Assembly (NCBI RefSeq): GCF_002803085.1
Contig: NZ_NNBJ01000008.1
Coordinates: 1 to 64,000, forward strand
Reading direction: 5' to 3'
DNA: 64,000 bases
Source: Streptomyces sp. CB01201
GTDB taxonomy: Bacteria > Actinomycetota > Actinomycetes > Streptomycetales > Streptomycetaceae
Numbering within the stretch: position 1 is the stretch's first letter; the number at the start of each line of letters is the position of its first letter. Shown in pieces: positions 50,203-58,508 of this stretch. A program made the position numbers and the translations under genes. The notes below the pieces were generated by a model. That model was not told the DNA's origin, did no database searches, and worked only from the letters and a program-made list of their open reading frames with translations.

Positions 50203-50376
50203 GGGCCGCATCCCCATCCCTTCGCGGGCGTCCCCGCCACCCCCGCGATCCGCGCCATCAGTCACTCCGCTTGAAGAGGGAAAAGGCGGTTCCAGGCCAG
50301 GAACTTTCCGAAAGGCGCGCTGGACCCGCGTGGAGTTGCCGCACCGGGGCATTCGGTGGCTCGGAGGTTGATAACT

Positions 50377-50538
50377 ATGGTTCCCCTGCTTCTCGTTCTT
50401 CTACTGGCTCTGATCCTCTTCGGTGCGGGCTTCGCCCTTAAGGCCCTGTGGTGGATCGCGATCATCGTGCTCGTCGTCTGGCTGGTCGGCTTCGTCGCCC
50501 GCCCCAAGGGAGGAAGCGGCCGCTGGTACCGCTGGTAG
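50377..50538 (+). CDS. Small hydrophobic stress-type membrane peptide, 53 residues
   Basis: The peptide has two hydrophobic segments (VPLLLVLLLALILFGAGFAL and WWIAIIVLVVWLVGFVA) and a basic, aromatic end (GGSGRWYRW). Such peptides are common in Streptomyces beside stress genes. The ATG at 50377 follows GGAGG by 8 bases; an upstream in-frame start adds 7 residues without a better site. A perfect hairpin follows. Function unknown. Confidence 0.68.
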   Translation: MVPLLLVLLLALILFGAGFALKALWWIAIIVLVVWLVGFVARPKGGSGRWYRW

Positions 50539-50576
50539 GCGCAAGCCGCCCGGTGCACGAACCCGATACACGGCAC

Positions 50577-50617
50577 ATGTGGGCTCCCCGCCCGATCGAA
50601 AGGCGGGGAGCCCACAT
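50577..50617 (+). terminator. Terminator hairpin after the hydrophobic peptide gene
   Basis: ATGTGGGCTCCCCGCC (50577-50592) pairs perfectly over 16 bases with 50602-50617 around a 9-base loop. No U tract, but the stem is strong. Confidence 0.7.
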
Positions 50618-50680
50618 CCATGTCGAGCTCACACCCATGTCGAGCTCACACCCATCTCGGACCCACACCCATGTCGCCCT
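50612..50680. repeat. 17-bp tandem repeat, about four units
   Basis: The unit is CACACCCATGTCGAGCT. The first two copies differ at two positions; later copies drift. The array starts inside the terminator right arm and runs towards the STAS gene. It has no evident function. Confidence 0.65.
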
Positions 50681-50851
50681 TCTCCGACCATGTCGAGTCC
50701 TCGACGCATCGCGGAGCGATCACATGCGGTCACCCGCAGTCACCTCGCCCCGGAGGAGGAATAGGCCGTCCATTCCCGGGCACTCCGAGGCAGAAACTGG
50801 CTGGCGAGAGGGGTTTGGTCCGATGTCTGGCCCTGATGTGAGGATGGCACC

Positions 50852-51199
50852 ATGCATGCGGCCTTCGAGGAGAAAGTGCACGTCGCGCAGCATGGGCAGG
50901 TCTGCCTGATCACCGTGCGCGGCGAGATGGACTACGACGACGCGGAGGCGTTCCAGGCCGCCTGGGACGCGGCCGACCGCGCGGCACTGCCCACGACGGC
51001 GGTGGATCTGACCCAGGTCACCTTCGGTGACAGCATGCTTCTGGGGGCGCTGCTCAACGCCAGGCGTCGGCACGAGGCGGACGGCCGCGACCTCATCCTG
51101 GTCGGCCCGCTCCAGCCTGCCGTCACCCGGCTGCTCGCCGTCACGGGCATGCACGACTACTTCACCATCGCCGACACCGGCCCCGCTCCGATCAGCTAG
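50852..51199 (+). CDS. STAS-domain anti-sigma factor antagonist
   Basis: The 115-residue RsbV/SpoIIAA-like protein has the STAS fold with the phospho-site loop QVTFGDSMLLGALLNA; Ser in GDSM is the likely phosphorylated residue. Unphosphorylated, it would sequester an anti-sigma ATPase and free a SigB/SigF-type sigma factor. The ATG at 50852 follows TGAGGA. It shares an orientation with the ATPase gene at 51333 and faces the sigma gene at 51899, which together make a plausible partner-switching set. Confidence 0.9.
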   Translation: MHAAFEEKVHVAQHGQVCLITVRGEMDYDDAEAFQAAWDAADRAALPTTAVDLTQVTFGDSMLLGALLNARRRHEADGRDLILVGPLQPAVTRLLAVTGMHDYFTIADTGPAPIS

Positions 51200-51332
51200 C
51201 ACCTCGGCCTCATGGATGGGACGACAGTGGGTAAGCGAACTTGCGCGAAGGACAACCACTAGTGACGACAGCCAGTAGTGAAGTCCCGTAATGGAAGACC
51301 GAGGACCGACGACGACCCGTAAGAGGAGCTCT

Positions 51333-51782
51333 ATGGTCACCCCGCTGAGGAATCGCGCATCGGGCACGGAGGACTCCACGGCGTCTCTGCGTTACAGCGC
51401 GGCCTGGAAGACGACAGAGCTGTCGATCGCCGACACCCGGGCGGCCGTACGCACCCTGCTGGTCCGGGCGGGGCACGAGCCCGACGGACGGTCGGCACAG
51501 GACGCCCAGCTCGTCGTGAGCGAGCTGGTGACGAACGCGCTGCGCCATGCGCCGGGCCCGGGGCAGCTCGTTCTGGAGGTGCTGCCGGACGCCGCTCTGC
51601 TGCGCATCACCGTGCGCGACGGCTGTCCCGACCCGCCCGAACCGCGGACTCCGAACCCCCGGCGCATCGGCGGGCACGGCCTCATCCTGGTCACCCGCCT
51701 GTGCGAGCGGCTGCACACCGTTCCCCTGGACGACGGCAAGCAGATCATCGCCCACCTCCGCCTCGGCGCGGCTTCCGCCTAA
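51333..51782 (+). CDS. RsbW-like anti-sigma ATPase/kinase
   Basis: The 149-residue GHKL protein has N box LVVSELVTNALRHAPGPG, G1 variant VRDGCPDPP and G2 GGHGLILVTRLCERL. It resembles the many Streptomyces RsbW-like kinases that bind sigma factors and phosphorylate STAS antagonists. I chose ATG 51333 for its GAGGAG site; ATG 51291 would extend it by 14 residues. It lies between the STAS gene and a SigF/SigB-like sigma gene, the expected partners. Confidence 0.86.
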   Translation: MVTPLRNRASGTEDSTASLRYSAAWKTTELSIADTRAAVRTLLVRAGHEPDGRSAQDAQLVVSELVTNALRHAPGPGQLVLEVLPDAALLRITVRDGCPDPPEPRTPNPRRIGGHGLILVTRLCERLHTVPLDDGKQIIAHLRLGAASA

Positions 51783-51898
51783 CCTCTGCGCCACCTTGGA
51801 GTCGGCCGCCCTGTCGAAGCCGTCAACTGGGTCGAAGCCGTCAACTGGCTTGCGCCGCCTGCCCGTTCCGATACCGGGCGGCCGCCGGTTCCGGTTCG

Positions 51899-52768
51899 TC
51901 AGTGCTGGGCGAGCATGCCGTCGCGGAGCCGGGCGAGAGTGCGCGAGAGCAGTCGGGAGACCTGCATCTGCGAGATGCCGAGACGCTCACCGATCTGCCC
52001 CTGGGTGAGCTCTTCGACGAACCTCAGGTGGATGATCTGCCGGTCCCGCTCGTCGAGTTCGGCGAGCAGCGGAGCCAGCGAGTGGAAGTCCTCGACCAGT
52101 TCCAGCGCCTGGTCGTCGGCTCCGATGAAGTCCCGCAGGACCGCTTCACCGGATTCGCTGCCGCCGATGGTGGCGTCCAACGAGGCGGAGTTGTAGCCGT
52201 TGGAGGCGATGCGCGCCTCGCGCACCTCTTCCTCGGGAAGGCTCATCAGGTCCGACAGTTCCTGCACCGTCGGAGTGCGGCCGAGCCTGCTGTGCAGTTC
52301 CTCCGTGGCCCGCGCGAGCTGCACACGGGCTTCCTGTAGCCGCCGCGGTACGTGCACGGCCCAGGTGGTGTCGCGGAAGAACCGCTTGATCTCGCCCGTG
52401 ATGTAGGGAACGGCGATCGAGGTGAACTCGGCCTCGCGGGACAGGTCGAAGCGGTCGATCGCCTTGATCAGGCCGATCATGCCGACCTGAACGATGTCCT
52501 CCATGTCCTGGTCGCCGCGGCTGCGGAAACGGCCGGCCGCGAAGCGGACCAGGGACATGTTCATCTCGATCAGCGTGTTCCGCGCGTACTGGTACTCGGG
52601 CGTCCCCTCCTCCAGGAGCGCGAGCCGGTCGAAGAACAGCCGGGACATCTCCCGGGCATCCTTCGGCGCCAGGCGGGAGGCGTCGGCCACACGCGGCAGC
52701 CCGGCCGACTCGCACGCCCGCGTGTCCGTACCGGATCCTGCCGTCGCCGTCGCGCCGCTGAGCGCCAT
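51899..52768 (-). CDS. SigB/SigF-type alternative sigma factor
   Basis: The 289-residue sigma factor lacks region 1.1 and has region 2 (QYARNTLIEMNMSLVRFAAGRF, GMIGLIKAIDRFD, GEIKRFFRDTTW), region 3 (VHVPRRLQEARVQLARATEEL) and region 4 (LTQGQIGERLGISQMQVSRLL). It belongs to the general-stress/sporulation sigma group controlled by partner switching. The ATG at 52768 follows GGGAGGGG. It is convergent with the anti-sigma ATPase gene. A paralogue sharing the KDAR...SRLFLDRL start lies at 63016. Confidence 0.93.
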   Translation of the reverse strand: MALSGATATAGSGTDTRACESAGLPRVADASRLAPKDAREMSRLFFDRLALLEEGTPEYQYARNTLIEMNMSLVRFAAGRFRSRGDQDMEDIVQVGMIGLIKAIDRFDLSREAEFTSIAVPYITGEIKRFFRDTTWAVHVPRRLQEARVQLARATEELHSRLGRTPTVQELSDLMSLPEEEVREARIASNGYNSASLDATIGGSESGEAVLRDFIGADDQALELVEDFHSLAPLLAELDERDRQIIHLRFVEELTQGQIGERLGISQMQVSRLLSRTLARLRDGMLAQH

Positions 52769-52836
52769 GACCACCCCTCCCGCCTTACGAAGCCGACTGC
52801 CGTCGCCGAGCCTACGCCGCCGTCGACGCGGCCCGA

Positions 52837-52861
52837 TTACCCCCGTATTTTGCATCCATGC
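52837..52861 (-). promoter_or_regulatory. Possible SigB-type promoter of the sigma gene
   Basis: On the minus strand GCAT (52861-52858), a 15-base spacer and GGGTAA (52842-52837) fit GNNT-N14-16-GGGTA(C/T) apart from the last base. This would make the sigma gene autoregulated or controlled by a paralogue. Confidence 0.4.
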
Positions 52862-52915
52862 CTGCGTTCACTCCAACGAGCGAAGAGATCGCCGTCGGTG
52901 CGCGGCGGCGCTGGC

Positions 52916-53740
52916 TCAATCAGCGGTGATGGGTGCCTGGAGTTCGGTCACCCAGTCGTCGCGGTTGTCCGGGCACTCCAGGTTGACCTCGCGGGGAAGC
53001 CCGGTCGCCCGGTATCCGCTGCCGTCGATCCAGCGGGCCAGCGCCTGGGCGGCGGGCAGCACCGTGTCCATGGAGCCGCGGTGCACGATGGTCGCCGCCC
53101 GGTCCACGGCCGGCAGGTCGAGCACCCGGAAGGCACCGTCGTCCCGGAGGGGCGCCGAGACGTGGACCGCGGCGTGGACGATGATCCGGCCGTCGCTCTC
53201 CGGAGCGTCCTCGTAGTGGGCGACCCCCGGTCCGGCGGGTGCGATGCCGGCGGCGTCCAGGCGTCGGAACAACTCGTCGTAGAGCGGTCCGATCACCGGG
53301 CCGATGTCCTCGGGCTCGAAGCTCTCGGCGGTCGCGGTCAGCTCCGCGACCCTCATCGCGGGGATGCTCTTGATGACGACGTCATGGGTGGCCATGCGGC
53401 CCTCGCTCTCGATGGACCGGAGCCTCGCCTCGACCTGGACCAGCCGTCCCGTCGCCGCGGCCACCGCCTCCTCCAACTCGGCCCGCCGCAGCCGCAGCAT
53501 GCCGCGCAGTTCCTCGGTGGTGACCGCCTCCTCCAGGATCGCCCGGACCTGGAGGAGGGTGAAGCCGAGTTCCTTGAGCGCGATGACGCGGTTGAGGCGG
53601 GCCAGCTGGTGGGCCGTGTAGTAGCGGTAGCCGGTGGCCGGGTCGACGTGGGCGGGGCGCAGCAGACCGGTCGCGTCGTAGTGACGCAGCATCCGGACCG
53701 ATACGCGGCCGTGCCGGGCGAAGTCTCCGATGGTGAACAT
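52916..53740 (-). CDS. MerR-family regulator with GyrI-like effector domain
   Basis: The 274-residue protein has a MerR helix-turn-helix (FTIGDFARHGRVSVRMLRHYDATGLLRPAHVDPATGYRYY), a coiled-coil dimer helix (about 75-110) and a C-terminal GyrI-like ligand domain (about 118-270; IPAMRVAELTATA, RGSMDTVLPAAQALARWIDGSGYR). This BmrR-like build suits a multidrug or lipophilic-cation sensor. The ATG at 53740 follows CGGAG. No efflux gene is directly adjacent; the BrkB gene upstream is on the same strand. Confidence 0.88.
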   Translation of the reverse strand: MFTIGDFARHGRVSVRMLRHYDATGLLRPAHVDPATGYRYYTAHQLARLNRVIALKELGFTLLQVRAILEEAVTTEELRGMLRLRRAELEEAVAAATGRLVQVEARLRSIESEGRMATHDVVIKSIPAMRVAELTATAESFEPEDIGPVIGPLYDELFRRLDAAGIAPAGPGVAHYEDAPESDGRIIVHAAVHVSAPLRDDGAFRVLDLPAVDRAATIVHRGSMDTVLPAAQALARWIDGSGYRATGLPREVNLECPDNRDDWVTELQAPITAD

Positions 53741-53815
53741 GATGTCTCCGAGTTGAGCGCCTGACACGGTGTGAGGGTCAACAGCCGCCACCCGCAGGCT
53801 CGATGCCCGACCGGT

Positions 53816-54730
53816 TCAGGACGCTGCGCGGCCCACCCGGGGCAGTCGGCTGCGGCTCGCGTTGAACTGGGCGCCGACCAGGAGGGCGAGGTTGGTGAAC
53901 CAGAGCCAGATGAGGAACACGACCACACCGGCCAGCGAACCGTACAGCCGGGTGTACGAGGCGATGTGGCTCGCGTAGAGGGTGAAGAGCGCGGATGCCG
54001 TGTACCAGAGGACCACGGCCAGCACTCCCCCGGGCAGTCCGCGACGAACGCCCCTCGCCTCGGCGGGGCCGGTCCGGAAGAGCATGAGCACCAGGACCGC
54101 CACGACGCACAGCAGCACCGGCCAGCGCAGGGCGGACCATGCGCCGTTCCCGTGCACTCCCACCAGCGAGGCGGCCCGGCGGGCGACCGGACCCGAGAGC
54201 ACGATCACCGCCGAGCCGGTCAGCAGCAGGGCGAGCAGGAGGAGCGCGGTGGCGACGATCGTGTGGGCCCTGCGCAGGGTGGGCCGGGTGTCGGGCATCT
54301 GGTGCATCGCGTGCAGCGCCCGGCGGAACACCGCGAGGTAGCTGGAGGCCGACCACAGGGCGCTCACCGCGCCGGTGACCACCAGGACCCACACGGTGGA
54401 CTGGGTGGCGGTCATCTGCCGGAGCGCGTCGCGCAGCGCGCTTGCCGACTGGGCCGGTGCGTAGGCGGTGAGGTCGTCGATGAGCCGGCCGGTCGCCTGC
54501 GGGGCGGCCAGGCCGATCGCCGACACCGTGACCAGGAGCGCGGGCACCAGGGCGAGGAGCGCGTAGTAGGTGAGCGACGCGGCCCAGTCGGACAGGTTGT
54601 CGTTCCAGACGGCCACGGCGGTGTCGCGCAGCGCGGTACGCAGCCGCCTGGCCGTGGCGGCGAGGCGAGGGCGACCGAGGGCGGCTGAACGGGACGGTGA
54701 AGGCACGTGCCTGTTTCTCTTTTCATGCAT
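53816..54730 (-). CDS. YihY/BrkB family inner-membrane protein
   Basis: The 304-residue membrane protein has about six hydrophobic segments and the family motifs NDNLSDWAASLTYYALLALVPALL near the N-terminus and YGSLAGVVVFLIWLWFTNLALLVGAQFNA near the C-terminus. It was formerly annotated as ribonuclease BN; the true function is unknown, with possible transport roles proposed. ATG 54730 is taken as start, but a GTG about 9 codons downstream is also possible; neither ribosome site is strong. Confidence 0.87.
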   Translation of the reverse strand: MHEKRNRHVPSPSRSAALGRPRLAATARRLRTALRDTAVAVWNDNLSDWAASLTYYALLALVPALLVTVSAIGLAAPQATGRLIDDLTAYAPAQSASALRDALRQMTATQSTVWVLVVTGAVSALWSASSYLAVFRRALHAMHQMPDTRPTLRRAHTIVATALLLLALLLTGSAVIVLSGPVARRAASLVGVHGNGAWSALRWPVLLCVVAVLVLMLFRTGPAEARGVRRGLPGGVLAVVLWYTASALFTLYASHIASYTRLYGSLAGVVVFLIWLWFTNLALLVGAQFNASRSRLPRVGRAAS

Positions 54731-54786
54731 GGGAGCGTGGCTCTTCGAGTAGCCCCCACAGTCTGTTCCATGCGCTGTTCGACGCG

Positions 54787-55227
54787 TCAACGCGCCGAAG
54801 CGGGCGGCTCGCCCCAGGGCGCCTCAAGTGCCGCGCGCAGCGCGTCGGCCGCGCCCTTGCCGATCCGCTCGGCGAGTTGGCCTTCGAGCCGGTCGAGGAT
54901 GGCGGTCGCCTGTCGGTGTGCCCGCTCGCCTTCGGCGGTGCGCCGGATCAGCCGCCGCCGGGCGGAGCTCGGATCGGGCAGCTGGACGAGGAGCCCGGCG
55001 TTCACCAGGCCGTGCACGGCCTGGTGTGCGGTCTGGCGGGTCACCCCGGTGCGCCGCGCCAGTTCGGAGACGGTGGTGCCGTGGTCGTCGAGGACGGCGA
55101 AGAGTTGCGCCTGGGTCGGCGACACCGGTGTGGCGCCCGTTGCCTCCATGGCGCTGAGCAGTCCGTCCTCGAACCAGCGCCTGGCGTCGGTCAGCAGCTG
55201 GGGCAGGCTCCGGCGGGTGGATTCCAT
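54787..55227 (-). CDS. MarR family transcriptional regulator
   Basis: The 146-residue protein has the MarR winged helix: VSPTQAQLFAVLDDHGTTVSELARRTGVTRQTAHQAVHGLVNAGLLVQ, wing PDPSSARRRLIRRTAEGERA and terminal dimer helices. The ATG at 55227 follows GAGG. It is divergent from a quercetinase-like cupin gene, with a perfect 21-bp palindrome between them. The pair resembles flavonoid-responsive MarR/quercetinase modules; the ligand is inferred. Confidence 0.88.
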   Translation of the reverse strand: MESTRRSLPQLLTDARRWFEDGLLSAMEATGATPVSPTQAQLFAVLDDHGTTVSELARRTGVTRQTAHQAVHGLVNAGLLVQLPDPSSARRRLIRRTAEGERAHRQATAILDRLEGQLAERIGKGAADALRAALEAPWGEPPASAR

Positions 55228-55357
55228 GGGGTCCTCACGGTTTCGGCGACACGGGCAGGGCTGAAGGAAGGCCGGGTCGGCTCAGCCGCGGGCCCGCCCG
55301 TCCGGGTTCCACACCCAGCCGCCCGACCGCGGTCCCGCTTGCCCGCGCACCCATTCT

Positions 55358-55378
55358 AATGTCAGGCTGCCTGACATT
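55358..55378. promoter_or_regulatory. Perfect 21-bp palindromic operator, probable MarR site
   Basis: AATGTCAGGC (55358-55367) and GCCTGACATT (55369-55378) are perfect inverted repeats around one T. It lies 28 bases before the cupin ATG and 130 bases before the divergent MarR start. Confidence 0.82.
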
Positions 55379-55406
55379 CCTGTCGGCAGTCGATCGAGGA
55401 GACGGC

Positions 55407-55964
55407 ATGACCATCGAGTACGCCACCCGCTACCGGAGCGCATCGCGGATACCCGACGATCCGACCAAGCCGTACTTCATCGAGAAGGGCGAGGGCGACC
55501 GGGCCCACCTCTTCGGCGATCTGATCACCGTCTACGCGGGTGGGGAGCAGACCGGGAACGCCTTCAACTTCTTCACCGTCGAAGGCCCCAGGGGTGATCT
55601 GATCCCGGCCCATCTGCACCCCGATACGCACGAGGTCTTCTACGTCACGCAGGGCGCGGTCCGGCTGTTCGTCGAGGACACCGAGGGCCATCAGCAGGAG
55701 AAGCTGCTCACTCCGGGCGACTTCGGCTTCGTACCGCAGAACTGCGCCCACGCCTACCGCATGGAGCGCCATCACAGCCAGGTCGTCGGTGTCGCGGCGG
55801 GACCGGGCGGCACGTTCGAGCGGTTCTTCGAGAACCTCGGCGCCCCGACCACCCAGCACGGCCTCCCGCCGGAGCCGGTCATTCCGGGTCCCGAGAAGTT
55901 CGCCACGGTGCCGGAGCGGTACGACGTACGGTTCCTGCCGGACCATCAGTGGCTGACGCACTGA
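55407..55964 (+). CDS. Cupin, quercetin 2,3-dioxygenase-like
   Basis: The 185-residue protein has a metal-binding cupin motif PAHLHPDTHEVFYVTQGAVRLF (two His and Glu) near residue 69, and the second motif LTPGDFGFVPQNCAHAYR near residue 110. The N-terminal YFIEKGEGDRAHLFGDLITVYAGGEQTGNAF matches Streptomyces quercetinases, which cleave flavonols with release of CO and can use Ni or Co. The ATG at 55407 follows GAGGA. Control by the divergent MarR protein through the palindrome is likely. Confidence 0.88.
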   Translation: MTIEYATRYRSASRIPDDPTKPYFIEKGEGDRAHLFGDLITVYAGGEQTGNAFNFFTVEGPRGDLIPAHLHPDTHEVFYVTQGAVRLFVEDTEGHQQEKLLTPGDFGFVPQNCAHAYRMERHHSQVVGVAAGPGGTFERFFENLGAPTTQHGLPPEPVIPGPEKFATVPERYDVRFLPDHQWLTH

Positions 55965-55988
55965 CCGGAGCACGTCGGGGCCACCCCG

Positions 55989-56789
55989 TCAGGTTCGGCC
56001 GCGCATCATCGACATCAGCAGCGCGTGGGTTTCCCCGTCGGCAGCGGCCAGCAACCCACGCGCCGACGCGCCGAGCGGCGCGCCGTCGATCCCGGTGACG
56101 ACGCACCCGGCCGCCCGGCACAGCGCCACCCCGGCCGCGAAGTGCACGCTTCCGGAGAGATCGCCGCCATCGGTCACGTACGCCGCGCGCCTTCCGGCCG
56201 CGACCCAGGCGAGCGCCAGGGTCGTGGAGACGACCCGCGGGCGGAAGCGCTCAATGAATGCGGGGTGGGCGAGCAGGTCAACTGCACGGAATCCGGGCGC
56301 ACTTGGGAACGGCGGATCGAGATTGACGTCCACGAGGCGCGTCGCGGACGAGGGCGTCAAAGGGGTGTCGTCGACTCCGTCCTGACGCATCCACGCGCCC
56401 GCCCCGTCGGTGAAGAGGGTCTCGCCGCCGAACGGGTCCGCCACCGCCGCCGCGCCGCCGCGCAGCGCCACGTTGACCGCCACCAGCATGTTGCCCGCGG
56501 CGTAGTTGAGCGTGCCGCACAGAGGGTCCACCAACCACTGGCGCACGGCGCCGTCGGCGCCCTGCTGCCCGCCTTCCTCGCCGAGCACCGCGTCACCGGG
56601 GCGCGCGGCACGGATGACGGCGAGGATCGCCCGCTCGGCCTCCACGTCGGCGGCGGTGGCGAAGTCTCCCGCGCCCTTGTCGATGCGGTCGAGCCGTCGG
56701 CCGTACAGCCCGCGGACCACATCCGCGCCGGCCCGTGCCCCGGCTATCGCGACCGCGGCGTCGTCAGCGTTCCCGTATGTATTGATCAC
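55989..56789 (-). CDS. Inositol monophosphatase-like protein with altered metal ligands
   Basis: The 266-residue protein has the IMPase fold, with AVLGEEGG and WLVDPLCGTLNYAAGNMLVAVNVAL. The canonical DPxDGT metal site reads DPLCGT, replacing a metal-binding Asp by Cys, and the C-terminal WDxAAG motif reads SVHFAAG, losing the Trp-Asp. Classical phosphatase activity is therefore doubtful. It might act on another substrate with altered metal use or be a binding protein. It starts at ATG 56789 and stands alone, convergent with the cupin gene. Confidence 0.82.
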   Translation of the reverse strand: MINTYGNADDAAVAIAGARAGADVVRGLYGRRLDRIDKGAGDFATAADVEAERAILAVIRAARPGDAVLGEEGGQQGADGAVRQWLVDPLCGTLNYAAGNMLVAVNVALRGGAAAVADPFGGETLFTDGAGAWMRQDGVDDTPLTPSSATRLVDVNLDPPFPSAPGFRAVDLLAHPAFIERFRPRVVSTTLALAWVAAGRRAAYVTDGGDLSGSVHFAAGVALCRAAGCVVTGIDGAPLGASARGLLAAADGETHALLMSMMRGRT

Positions 56790-56961
56790 GCCGCGCAGAC
56801 TACCGAGGCGGCCCGCCCGGGCCCGGGGCCAGTGGATCGCTCGCGGTCCTGCCGCGACGGGGCCCTGCCCGCCGCGAATCCTAAGCGGATGGATCTATCC
56901 ACTTAGTGCTACAGTCTTCACAGTTCGCCGACCGATCCCCGACGACCCAAGTGGAGCGCCC

Positions 56962-57633
56962 ATGCCGCGCAGAGTCCGGCTTCCCCTGGCAGCGGCCGTC
57001 GTTGTGGTGAATGCCGTGCAGTGGGTGGTCAGCGAAGCCGTCGCCGCGGCGGCCTGGAGCCATCCCCCTTACAGCTACGCGGCCAACTACATCAGCGACC
57101 TCGGCGTACCCGACTGCGGCACACAGTTCCAGGGCCGCGACATCTGCTCGCCGGACCATGCGCTGATGAACGCGTCCTTCATCGCCGAAGGAATCCTGTT
57201 CGCTTTCGGCATCGTCCTGCTCGCCCGGCTGGTCGCCGGGCGCACCCGGCGCGTCGTCGTCGCCCTCGCCCTCGCGCACGGGGTGGGCATGGTGCTGGTC
57301 GGGCTGTTCCACGGGTCGCGCGGCGGGGTGAGCGTCGGCCTGGCCATCCACGGTGGAGGCGCCGCGGTCGGCATCCTGTGCGCCAACGCGCTGGCGATCA
57401 TTGCCGGATCCCTGCGCTCCCTCGGCCTCCCGGTGGCCTACCGCGTCTTCAGCATCGTGGTCGGCGCGTCGGGACTGCTCAGCGAGGCGTTCGTGGGGGC
57501 CTCGGCCGGAACGGCCGGGGTGTTCGAGCGCGGCGGTGTCTACTCGTGGCTGCTGTGGAGTTCCGTGACGGGGGTCCTGCTCCTGGCCGGGCAGCTGCGC
57601 CGGCCCGGCGTGGTGGAGAATGTCGCGGTGTGA
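56962..57633 (+). CDS. DUF998 family membrane protein
   Basis: The 223-residue protein has about six hydrophobic segments and DUF998 features such as SYAANYISDLGVPDC near residue 40, HALMNASFIAEGILF and VGLFHGS followed by HGGGAAVGILCANALAII. The molecular role is unknown. The ATG at 56962 follows GTGGAG. It is translationally coupled to the TetR gene that follows, which probably represses both. Confidence 0.83.
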   Translation: MPRRVRLPLAAAVVVVNAVQWVVSEAVAAAAWSHPPYSYAANYISDLGVPDCGTQFQGRDICSPDHALMNASFIAEGILFAFGIVLLARLVAGRTRRVVVALALAHGVGMVLVGLFHGSRGGVSVGLAIHGGGAAVGILCANALAIIAGSLRSLGLPVAYRVFSIVVGASGLLSEAFVGASAGTAGVFERGGVYSWLLWSSVTGVLLLAGQLRRPGVVENVAV

Positions 57634-58319
57634 CCCCCGAGCCCCACGAGCCGCAGCGCCCGCTACGAGCGGACGCGGAACGAAACCGCCGACTGATCAT
57701 GCGGACGGCGGAGCGTCTGATCGCGCGACGGGGGTCACTCGTCACCCTCAACGAGATCGCGCGCGAGGCCGGCGTCGGAGTCGGCACGGTGTACCGGCGC
57801 TTCCCGGACCTCCAGGCCCTGATCGACGCGCTGTTCACGGAACGGTTCACGACGTTCCTGCGACTCGCGGCGGCGGCCGGGCAGCACGCCGATCCAGGAC
57901 AGGCACTGCGCCACTACTTGCTGGAAGCGGCCCAATGGCGGGCCGAAGACCGTGCGTTGGAGACCGTCCTCGCGCACGCGGGCACCGACGCGGAGCCGAT
58001 CGCCCGCATGCGGGACGAGCTCGGCCGGCAGGTGGACGCCCTGGTACGGGACGCGGTCACGGCCGGCGCGGTGCGCGAGGACTTCGCGAGCGCCGATGTG
58101 TACGCCTTCCTGTACATGATCGGCGCCGTCGCCGACCGCACCCACGGCATCGCCCCCGACGCCTGGCGGCGCTACGCCGAAGTCCTGCTGCTCGGCTTCG
58201 GCCTGCGCCAGGGCCCCGCCGCACACACCTCGGCGATGACCGACGCCCAGATCCGACGGACCTGGCCCGAGCCCACCACCCGGCCGGCGGAGGACACCGG
58301 CCGAAGCGGCCGGGCGTAG
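57630..58319 (+). CDS. TetR family transcriptional regulator
   Basis: The 229-residue protein has an N-terminal TetR helix-turn-helix (IMRTAERLIARRGSLVTLNEIAREAGVGVGTVYRRFPDLQALIDALF) and an all-helical ligand domain. GTG 57630 overlaps the DUF998 stop, so the pair is one transcription unit and the regulator may control its own operon. The C-terminal 30 residues are Pro/Arg-rich. The ligand is unknown. Confidence 0.9.
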   Translation: MTPEPHEPQRPLRADAERNRRLIMRTAERLIARRGSLVTLNEIAREAGVGVGTVYRRFPDLQALIDALFTERFTTFLRLAAAAGQHADPGQALRHYLLEAAQWRAEDRALETVLAHAGTDAEPIARMRDELGRQVDALVRDAVTAGAVREDFASADVYAFLYMIGAVADRTHGIAPDAWRRYAEVLLLGFGLRQGPAAHTSAMTDAQIRRTWPEPTTRPAEDTGRSGRA

Positions 58320-58382
58320 CCGGCTCGGATCCCCCCGACGGCACCGGGGCCGCGGAGGAGGCGTCACAACGGGCGCCGGGCC

Positions 58383-58470
58383 GCGGCGGCCGGTCGGCAG
58401 CCGGGAACGGCGGATCGCGGCGGCCAGTCGGCAGCCGGGAAGGGCGCGGCGCGGCGGCCGGTCACCAGCC
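58383..58470. repeat. 34-bp tandem repeat between convergent genes
   Basis: Three units start at 58383, 58417 and 58451. The first two share GTCGGCAGCCGGGAA and differ at one of the first 25 bases; the third is partial. The repeats fill the gap between the TetR and M56 genes and have no evident function beyond possible termination. Confidence 0.6.
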
Positions 58471-58508
58471 AGGAGCAGTGGGCCGCGGCAGCCGGGAGCG
58501 GTGGAGCG

